Source: Hyphomicrobium sp. (GTDB lineage: Bacteria; Pseudomonadota; Alphaproteobacteria; Rhizobiales; Hyphomicrobiaceae). From it: a DNA stretch of 12,358 nucleotides. The notes below the pieces were generated by a model. The model worked only from the letters and a program-made list of their open reading frames with translations, did no database searches and had not been told where the DNA came from. The position numbers were made by a program, and so were the translations under genes. Location of the stretch: NCBI GenBank assembly GCA_030609245.1, contig JAUWCP010000049.1, positions 1 to 12,358 of the forward strand. The letters are read 5' to 3'. Of the stretch, positions 6,674-12,358 are shown piece after piece. How positions within the stretch are numbered: position 1 is the stretch's first letter; each line of letters starts with the position of its first letter.

Positions 6674-8956
6674 CTACCGGCGGGCACCGTAGGCGGCAAT
6701 GGCCGCCATGTTGACGATGTCGGTGTCTTTGGCCCCGAACAAGCAGATCTGCACCGGGTAGGACAGCCCGACGAGGATCGGCCCGATGATGGTCGCGCCA
6801 CCAAGCTCCTTGAGCATCTTGGTTGAGATCGAGGCAGCGTGGAACGCCGGCATGATGAGGACGTTTGCGGTGTCGCTCAGGCGGCAGAATGGGTAGTGCG
6901 CCATCAGGTCGCGGTTTAGTGCCACGTCGGCAGCCATATCGCCATCGTATTCAAAGTCGATCTGGCGGCTGTCGAGGATTTCTATGGCCTCGCGCACCTG
7001 ATCCGATCGCTCGCCGCGGGGCTGACCGAAGGTTGAGTACGCAAGCAGTGCCACCCGTGGTTCGATCCCGAAATCGCGTGCCGCCAAAGCGGCCTGCACC
7101 GCAATATCGGCAAGCTCTTCAGAGGTGGGCATAGCGTGCACGCTGGTATCGGCAATGAGAACCGCGCGGCCGCGGCATAGTGCAAGCGTCACACCGATCA
7201 CTGTCCGGCCGGGCTTGGGCTCCATCACACGATGCACGTCCTCATAGACGCTCATCCAGTTGCGCGTGACGCCGGAAACCATTGCGTCAGCATAGCCATG
7301 TGCCACCATCAGCGCGCCGAAGACGTTGCGCTCGTTGGCGACGAGGCGTTGGCAGTCGCGCCGCAGGTAGCCGCGGCGCTGCAGCCGTGCGTAGAGATAG
7401 TCTGTGAATTCGTCCATGTAGCGCGAGCTGCGAATGTCGATGAGTTCGTAGTCGGGCCGCAGCGTCATACCAAGGGCCTGGAACTGCTCGCGGACCGTAT
7501 CGGTTGTGCCTAACAGCACGGGCTGTCCGAAACCTTGCGTGAAATAGGCATGCGCTGCGCGGATAACGGCGGGCTCTTCGCCCTCCGCGAAGACGACGCG
7601 CTTCGGCTCCGCTCGAACGTCACTGAACGTGGACTGCAACCATCCAGCAATAGGGTCGAGGCGCCCTTCGAGCCGTGCCGTGTAGGCCTCAATATCGACG
7701 ATGGGCTTTCTGGCGACGCCTGAGTCCATCGCGGCTTTTGCCACAGCGAGTGGCACGTAGCTGATAAGGCGCGGGTCGAACGGCGCGGGAATGATGTATT
7801 CGGACCCGAATGTCGTGCGCCGTCCGTGATAGGCGGCGGCGACCTGATCGGGAACCTCAGCGCGTGCCAGCTCGGCCAGCGCGTGGGCCGCCGCGATCAT
7901 CATGGCGTCGTTTATCGTGGAGGCCTGCACATCGAGTGCCCCACGAAAAAGGAAGGGGAAGCCGAGTACATTGTTGATCTGATTAGGATAATCGGACCTG
8001 CCAGTGGCAATGATGGCGTCGTCGCGCACACTTGCGACGTCCTCAGGTGTGATTTCCGGATCCGGATTGGCCATGGCGAAGATGATGGGTTTAGGCGCCA
8101 TTGCCTCCACCATGTCAGGCGTGACCGCACCCTTCGCCGACAGGCCGAAGAAAGCATCAGCGCCGTCAAGCGCCTCTGCTAGCGTTCGTGCCTTGGTCGT
8201 GGAGGCGTACGCTGACTTCCATTGGTTCATGCCTTCCTTGCGGCCCTGGTAGATGACCCCCTTGGTGTCGCACAGAATGACGTTGCTCTTCGGCATACCC
8301 ATTGTGACGAGGAGTTGGAGGCAGGCGATCCCGGCCGAGCCGGCGCCATTCACGACGAGCTTGAACTTTTTGAGGTCGCGGCCCGTGAGTTCCAGCGCAT
8401 TGATGAGCCCGGCCGCCGCGATGATCGCGGTCCCGTGTTGGTCGTCGTGGAAAACGGGAATGTCGAGAAGCTCTTTAAGCTTCTGTTCGATGATGAAGCA
8501 GTCGGGTGCCTTGATGTCCTCAAGATTGATGCCGCCAAACGATGGCGCCAAATAGCGCACACAGTTGATGAAGACATCGACATCCTCTGAATCGACCAAC
8601 AGATCGATAGCGTCGATGTCGGCGAAGCGTTTGAAGAGCGCGGCCTTTCCTTCCATCACCGGCTTGGATGCCAGAGCGCCGAGGTTACCAAGCCCTAGAA
8701 TCGCAGTGCCGTTCGAAACGACGGCGACGAGATTGCCCTTATTGGTGTAGTCGTAGGCGCAAGACGGATTCTGAGAGATAGCGTGAACGGGAACGGCGAC
8801 GCCCGGCGAGTATGCGAGCGAAAGATCCCGCTGTGTTGCCAGCGGCTTGGTGGGTGTGATTTCGAGCTTGCCTGGCTTGCCTTGGGCGTGGAACTGAAGG
8901 GCTTCCTGTTCGGTAAAGCGGGCTTGCGCGAACTTGGAGGTTTTTTTGGTGCTCAT
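6674..8956 (-). CDS. maeB: NADP-dependent malic enzyme with C-terminal phosphotransacetylase-like domain
   Basis: This enzyme catalyses oxidative decarboxylation of malate to pyruvate and CO2 in the cytosol, feeding pyruvate and NADPH from C4-dicarboxylates. The 760-residue length is typical of the MaeB/Tme/Dme class. Malic N-terminal domain: YSPGVAVPV (49-57), MEGKAALF (101-108, catalytic Lys103), INLEDIKAP (143-151) and HDDQHGTA (170-177) for the divalent metal. NAD(P)-binding domain: GAGSAGIA (204-211) and MANPDPEI (295-302). Residues of about 430-760 form a phosphate acetyl/butyryltransferase-like domain, which in characterised relatives is regulatory (acetyl-CoA sensing) rather than an active transacetylase. 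The start at 8956 (MSTKK) is preferred over an open extension to 9052, because family proteins begin shortly before the FTEQEAL motif; the upstream Shine-Dalgarno is weak. Position next to mutS matches the tme locus I recall from Sinorhizobium, favouring NADP over NAD. The cofactor is not proven by sequence. Confidence 0.94.
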   Translation of the reverse strand: MSTKKTSKFAQARFTEQEALQFHAQGKPGKLEITPTKPLATQRDLSLAYSPGVAVPVHAISQNPSCAYDYTNKGNLVAVVSNGTAILGLGNLGALASKPVMEGKAALFKRFADIDAIDLLVDSEDVDVFINCVRYLAPSFGGINLEDIKAPDCFIIEQKLKELLDIPVFHDDQHGTAIIAAAGLINALELTGRDLKKFKLVVNGAGSAGIACLQLLVTMGMPKSNVILCDTKGVIYQGRKEGMNQWKSAYASTTKARTLAEALDGADAFFGLSAKGAVTPDMVEAMAPKPIIFAMANPDPEITPEDVASVRDDAIIATGRSDYPNQINNVLGFPFLFRGALDVQASTINDAMMIAAAHALAELARAEVPDQVAAAYHGRRTTFGSEYIIPAPFDPRLISYVPLAVAKAAMDSGVARKPIVDIEAYTARLEGRLDPIAGWLQSTFSDVRAEPKRVVFAEGEEPAVIRAAHAYFTQGFGQPVLLGTTDTVREQFQALGMTLRPDYELIDIRSSRYMDEFTDYLYARLQRRGYLRRDCQRLVANERNVFGALMVAHGYADAMVSGVTRNWMSVYEDVHRVMEPKPGRTVIGVTLALCRGRAVLIADTSVHAMPTSEELADIAVQAALAARDFGIEPRVALLAYSTFGQPRGERSDQVREAIEILDSRQIDFEYDGDMAADVALNRDLMAHYPFCRLSDTANVLIMPAFHAASISTKMLKELGGATIIGPILVGLSYPVQICLFGAKDTDIVNMAAIAAYGARR

Positions 8957-9150
8957 GCGAGGGTATGACCATGAAGTTAGGGACGACCCAAAATAGGTCG
9001 GCGGGACGAGTAAAACAATCAAACAACTGTTAATGATCGCCTGATGGTCCATTCACTTTTCGGGCCGGGCGATCGGCGGGTTTCTCTCGCGCCGGCGGCT
9101 GGCTATCGTAGCCGCCCACCGGGGATGGCGTTTAGGGATGGGGCGGGGCG
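8957..9150. other. Divergent intergenic region between maeB and mutS
   Basis: This 194-bp gap must hold the promoters of both genes, which face away from each other. The part nearer maeB (about 9008-9036) is AT-rich (AAAACAATCAAACAACTG) in otherwise GC-rich DNA, as expected for a promoter, but I see no clear -35/-10 pair. A 7-bp perfect inverted repeat GGCGGCT/AGCCGCC with a 9-nt loop lies at 9094-9116, in the likely leader of mutS. No terminator or small gene is evident. Confidence 0.5.
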
Positions 9151-10149
9151 ATGGGGTCCAACCGACCACGGACAAAAGGTCAGCCGGCGCGGCACGCAGC
9201 CGCCCCCAAGAAGGCCGCCAGGCCCGAGGCATCGCTGGGCCCGGCCGGCGGTGAAGCCACACCGTCGATGGCACAGTATCTGGAGATCAAGACCGCCAAT
9301 CCCGATAGTCTGCTCTGGTATCGCATGGGCGAATTCTATGAGCTGTTCTTTGACGACGCGGTGGTGGCTTCCGCAGCGCTCGGCATCGTCCTTACCAAGC
9401 GTGGCAAGCACCTGGGCGAAGACATCCCCATGTGCGGGGTGCCGATCCACCGTGCCGATGAATACCTGCAACGTCTGATCAGACTGGGGTACAGGGTCGC
9501 CGTCGCAGAGCAGTTGGAGGACCCTGCTGAGGCAAAGAAGCGCGGCGCCAAGGCAGTGGTCCGGCGTGACGTCGTGCGCCTCGTGACGCCCGGGACGTTG
9601 ACCGAGGACGCGCTACTCGATGCAAAGGCGCGCAACTACCTTACCGCCCTGTTCGCTCCTCCTGATGCAGGGGCCGGTTCCGTGGTGCAATCCGACGTGC
9701 CGGTAGCACTCGCCTCGCTTGATATTTCCACAGGCGAATTCGAAGTCGGCGAGGTGAGAGGCGTTGATCTGCCTGGCGAGCTTGTGCGGCTGGCGCCGAG
9801 TGAGATCATCGTGGCCGAAGGGCTCCTCGCCGACCAGGAATTGACGCGTTGGGTGGAGTTGGCCGGTGCTGCCGCCACACCGGTGCCGTCTGCCTATTTT
9901 GACAGTCTTGCCGGGGAAGTGGCGCTCAAGGCGCAGCTCAAGGTCGCCGAGTTGGGCGGCTTTGGAGGGTTCACCCGGCCCGAGCTTGCCGCCATCGGCG
10001 CTACGCTCAAGTACGTCGATCTGACACAGATCGGTCGCAAGCCAGTGGTGCGCCCACCGAAAAAGTCAGGCTCCGACACGACGTTGCTGATCGACGCTGC
10101 AAGTCGCGCAAGCCTTGAGCTTACGCGGTCGGTGTCGGGCGAGAAGTAG
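9151..10149 (+). CDS. mutS: MutS N-terminal fragment (mismatch-binding and connector domains)
   Basis: This is the 332-residue product expected if translation ends at the amber codon. After a low-complexity, basic N-terminal tail of about 36 residues, it contains the mismatch-recognition domain (about 37-155). In RMGEFYELF, F62-Y63-E64 is the Phe-X-Glu wedge that stacks on the mismatched base. The connector domain follows (about 165-290), then only the first residues of the core domain (LIDAASRASLELTRSVSGEK). It lacks the clamp, the ATPase and the dimerisation regions, so on its own it could not carry out repair. At most it would be a DNA-binding fragment, probably unstable. Confidence 0.7.
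   Translation: MGSNRPRTKGQPARHAAAPKKAARPEASLGPAGGEATPSMAQYLEIKTANPDSLLWYRMGEFYELFFDDAVVASAALGIVLTKRGKHLGEDIPMCGVPIHRADEYLQRLIRLGYRVAVAEQLEDPAEAKKRGAKAVVRRDVVRLVTPGTLTEDALLDAKARNYLTALFAPPDAGAGSVVQSDVPVALASLDISTGEFEVGEVRGVDLPGELVRLAPSEIIVAEGLLADQELTRWVELAGAAATPVPSAYFDSLAGEVALKAQLKVAELGGFGGFTRPELAAIGATLKYVDLTQIGRKPVVRPPKKSGSDTTLLIDAASRASLELTRSVSGEK
10147..10149 (+). other. Premature amber (TAG) codon inside mutS
   Basis: The codons read GAG AAG TAG GGC AGC CTA, inside a stretch well conserved in MutS (SGEx-GSLLAAIDRTVTG). CAG to TAG (transition), GAG to TAG or AAG to TAG would each need one base change. TAG also ends the ATPase, the malic enzyme and mutS itself in this window, at places that fit the expected protein ends. 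General reassignment of TAG to an amino acid is therefore unlikely. Confidence 0.9.
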
Positions 10150-10179
10150 GGCAGCCTACTCGCCGCAATCGATCGCACC

Positions 10180-11991
10180 GTGACCGGGCCTGGAGCGCGC
10201 GAGCTTGCAGGGCGAATGGCGAGCCCTCTGCGTGAGCCAGGCCAGATCGAAGGCAGGCTCGATTCCGTCGGCTTTCTGATCGAGGAAGAAGATTTGCGTG
10301 AAGAGGTGCGGGATGTCCTGCGCTCAGCACCGGATATGGCGCGTGCGGTTTCGCGCCTCGCATTCGCACGCGGCTCACCGCGCGACCTTTCAGCGGTACG
10401 TGACGGTCTGACTATGGCGTCACGATGCGCAAGTCTGCTTGCCTCACAGGGAGACGGTATGGGCTTGCCAGAGGAGCTGGGGCAGATCACAGCGCGGCTG
10501 CGCGCGGTTGGCGAAGAGCTTCATGGCGCGCTGGCCGCTGCGCTCGTTGACGATCCACCACACTTGCGCCGCGACGGCGGGTTTGTGCGCGAAGGCTACC
10601 GGCCTGAGCTCGACGAAGCGCGCCGCCTCAGGGAGGACAGCCGCGGCGTCATGGCTGCGCTTGAGGTAAAATATATCGAAAGCACGGGCATCAAGTCGCT
10701 AAAGGTCCGGCACAACAACATTCTCGGCTTCTATGTCGAGGCGACGCAAGGCAACGCTAAGCCTCTCTTCGAAGAACCACTCTCTGGTACGTTTCGCCAC
10801 CGCCAGACAATGGCGAATGCTGTGCGGTTCTCTACGGCCGAACTTGCCGAGACGGAAGGCCGGATTGCTGCGGCCACACAGCGAGCGCTGAGCCTGGAGC
10901 AGGACATATTCGCCGAACTTGCCACGGCAGTGCAGAACGAAGAGCAAGGCTTGGGTGAAGTCGCGGCTGCTCTTGCTGAACTCGATGCAACGGCGGGATT
11001 GGCAGAATTGGCCCGCATGGAGGGATATGTTCGGCCCGCAATTGATGACAGCCAAGCCTTCGAGATTCACGGTGGGCGCCACCCCGTGGTCGAGCAAGCG
11101 CTCAAGGCGTCGAAGGCGGGCCCATTTATTGAGAACGACTGCATTTTGGGACGGGTCGAGATACCGCCAACGCCCGGTTTCGACGAGAGCACGGATGCCC
11201 GCATTTGGCTCGTTACCGGACCGAATATGGCTGGAAAATCCACTTTCCTGCGCCAGAACGCGCTCATAGTGGTGCTTGCGCAGATGGGTTCCTACGTGCC
11301 GGCGCGTGTGGCCACCATCGGCGTGGTCGACCGTCTGTTTAGCCGCGTCGGCGCGTCCGATGATTTAGCGCGCGGTCGCTCGACGTTTATGGTCGAGATG
11401 GTGGAGACGGCCGCCATCCTCAATCAAGCAACAGACCGCTCGCTCGTCATCCTTGATGAGATCGGCCGCGGAACTGCAACATTTGATGGCCTATCCATCG
11501 CTTGGGCAACCGTCGAGTTCCTGCACGACGTCTCGAAAGTGCGCGTGCTATTTGCCACCCACTACCACGAGCTGACCGCACTGGCCCGCCGGCTCGATGG
11601 CGTCGCCAACGTGACCATGGACGTCCGGGAGTGGCACGATGAGATCGTATTCTTGCACAAGGTAAAGCCAGGTGCCGCTGATCGCTCCTACGGCATCCAG
11701 GTCGCCAAGCTCGCCGGCCTGCCCGAAAATGTTATTGGGCGTGCGCGCGAAGTTTTGGCGCTCCTGGAAAAAACGGAGAGCAAGAAGGGTGTGCGGGATG
11801 GTCCGCTCGACGAGCTGCCACTTTTTGCGGTAACCCGTCCGCAAGGGCCCCCAGTTGAGGATCAGGGGCCGTCACCTGTGGATAAGGCTGTCGATGCCAT
11901 TAAGCCAGATGAGTTGACGCCGCGTGCGGCGCTCGATGCGATCTATCGGCTCAAAACGCTTCGCAATGCCAAAACAAAACCTAAGCGCTAG
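10180..11991 (+). CDS. mutS: MutS C-terminal fragment (core, clamp, ATPase domains), possible restart product
   Basis: This frame, of up to 603 residues, follows the amber codon. The first potential starts are GTG at 10180 and ATG at 10216, neither with a good Shine-Dalgarno. It carries the rest of the core/lever and clamp domains and a complete ABC-type ATPase. Motifs are Walker A GPNMAGKST (11218-11244, K696 in full-length numbering), Walker B LVILDE (11443-11460, D769/E770) followed by IGRGTATFDG, and ATHYHEL. Near the end, ELPLF (888-892) resembles a sliding-clamp-binding motif. A terminal helical stretch with LTPRAALDAIYRLK is typical of the MutS oligomerisation tail. Without the mismatch-binding domain it would not recognise mismatches. 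Whether it is translated separately is unknown; the conservation most likely reflects the recently intact full-length gene. Confidence 0.6.
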   Translation: MTGPGARELAGRMASPLREPGQIEGRLDSVGFLIEEEDLREEVRDVLRSAPDMARAVSRLAFARGSPRDLSAVRDGLTMASRCASLLASQGDGMGLPEELGQITARLRAVGEELHGALAAALVDDPPHLRRDGGFVREGYRPELDEARRLREDSRGVMAALEVKYIESTGIKSLKVRHNNILGFYVEATQGNAKPLFEEPLSGTFRHRQTMANAVRFSTAELAETEGRIAAATQRALSLEQDIFAELATAVQNEEQGLGEVAAALAELDATAGLAELARMEGYVRPAIDDSQAFEIHGGRHPVVEQALKASKAGPFIENDCILGRVEIPPTPGFDESTDARIWLVTGPNMAGKSTFLRQNALIVVLAQMGSYVPARVATIGVVDRLFSRVGASDDLARGRSTFMVEMVETAAILNQATDRSLVILDEIGRGTATFDGLSIAWATVEFLHDVSKVRVLFATHYHELTALARRLDGVANVTMDVREWHDEIVFLHKVKPGAADRSYGIQVAKLAGLPENVIGRAREVLALLEKTESKKGVRDGPLDELPLFAVTRPQGPPVEDQGPSPVDKAVDAIKPDELTPRAALDAIYRLKTLRNAKTKPKR

Positions 11992-12041
11992 ATTGCAAGG
12001 CCCGGTCCATCTGACGGCCAAGCCGCTATAGAATTGGAAGC

Positions 12042-12358
12042 ATGGACAAAGCGATTCACACGGTTGCACCTTATTTCGACCCGGAAGAGCTTCGCGAGGA
12101 GCTTGCCACGGTCGCGCATGCGGCGGGTGATGCTACCGAAGTGCGCGGTATTATCACCGATCGGTTGAAATCGCTCGTCGACGAGGCGCGCAACGCTGCG
12201 CGCGCCGGCCTTGAGGTGGACCGCGATGGCCGGCGTTGCGCCGCAGGCCTTTCGCAATTTCAAGATGAGCTTGTACGTTTGCTTTATGAGTACACGGTGA
12301 AGCACGTCTACCGGGCAACCAACCCCTCAGACGCCGAGCGTATGGCAATCGTTGCCAC
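12042..12358 (+). CDS. glnD: GlnD, bifunctional PII uridylyltransferase/uridylyl-removing enzyme (5' part)
   Basis: GlnD senses glutamine and uridylylates or deuridylylates PII proteins (GlnB/GlnK), controlling nitrogen assimilation. Only the first 105 codons are in the window, and the reading frame runs off the right edge. The visible part contains the family-typical lead-in to the nucleotidyltransferase domain: a helical region with ITDRLKSLVDEARNAARAGL, then CAAGLSQFQDELVRLLYEYT and KHVYRATNPSDAERMAIVA. The catalytic GGxGR motif would be expected directly after the window ends. The start ATG is preceded by GGAAG with very short spacing. It follows mutS by 50 bp on the same strand, an arrangement I recall from other Hyphomicrobiales. 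The identification rests on order and sequence resemblance, not on the catalytic motif. Confidence 0.85.
   Translation, partial: MDKAIHTVAPYFDPEELREELATVAHAAGDATEVRGIITDRLKSLVDEARNAARAGLEVDRDGRRCAAGLSQFQDELVRLLYEYTVKHVYRATNPSDAERMAIVA

Larger units (their letters stand above)
9151..11991 (+). pseudogene. mutS: mutS, DNA mismatch repair ATPase, interrupted by an in-frame amber codon
   Basis: MutS recognises mismatches and small loops in newly replicated DNA and recruits MutL. The frame from 9151 to 11991 has 946 codon positions, close to the usual length of about 880-920 for alphaproteobacterial MutS, but codon 333 (10147-10149) is TAG. Homology runs unbroken across it: LELTRSVSGEK before, GSLLAAIDRTVTG directly after, in the same frame. 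There is no frameshift, deletion or insertion, and all downstream motifs are intact. A single base change from a Glu, Gln or Lys codon would explain the stop. The gene is therefore either recently inactivated, mis-sequenced or read through. Start: ATG at 9151 follows a G-rich stretch; Met40 (9268, directly before AQYLEIK) is an alternative. It is followed after 50 bp by glnD on the same strand, so the two may be cotranscribed. If the stop is real, mismatch repair should be lost or reduced. Confidence 0.88.

Noticed and set aside
8957..9052. N-terminal extension of the malic enzyme to position 9052
   Set aside because: The extra 32 residues are outside the family's usual N-terminus and are encoded by AT-rich, promoter-like DNA. 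The start at 8956 gives the typical 760-residue protein.
10147..10149. TAG read as an amino acid by genetic-code change or as pyrrolysine
   Set aside because: TAG ends three proteins in this window at their expected C-termini. MutS is not a known pyrrolysine protein, and nothing nearby suggests recoding.

Overview
The window is GC-rich DNA from an alphaproteobacterium, most likely of the order Hyphomicrobiales (Rhizobiales). The support is the malic enzyme (tme/maeB-type), mutS, glnD neighbourhood, which I recall from Sinorhizobium and relatives, an OlsB-type ornithine-lipid acyltransferase, and intergenic palindromes starting AGAGC-TGATC that resemble repeats scattered through genomes of this order. 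The genus cannot be fixed from the sequence alone.

Layout, left to right. A membrane-anchored hybrid sensor kinase (8-2344, +) with PAS, HisKA, ATPase and two receiver domains, the first receiver degenerate. A 186-bp gap with a candidate Pho-box half-site pair. An OlsB-like N-acyltransferase (2531-3505, +). A gap of about 0.5 kb whose second half is two tandem copies of a 152-154 bp palindromic element. A P3A-type proton-pumping P-type ATPase (4023-6512, +). A third copy of the same element (6509-6664), which contains the ATPase stop codon and separates it from the convergent NADP-type malic enzyme (6674-8956, -). A 194-bp divergent gap. mutS (9151-11991, +), split by an in-frame amber codon. 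The first 317 bp of glnD (from 12042, +).

The genes cover separate housekeeping and adaptive tasks: signal sensing, phosphorus-free membrane lipid synthesis, proton export, C4-dicarboxylate/pyruvate balance, mismatch repair and nitrogen (PII) signalling. They do not form one pathway. The ATPase with its flanking repeats looks like a module lodged between otherwise ordinary chromosomal genes.

Two things stand out. First, mutS has a single nonsense codon with the reading frame intact on both sides, including a complete ATPase domain. That suggests a recent knock-out, a sequencing error or read-through. Second, each repeat is built from two homologous hairpin units in inverted orientation (BIME/MITE-like). 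Tandem copies share a CTAG, and direct copies bracket the ATPase gene. No CRISPR array, tRNA, rRNA, transposase or phage gene was seen.
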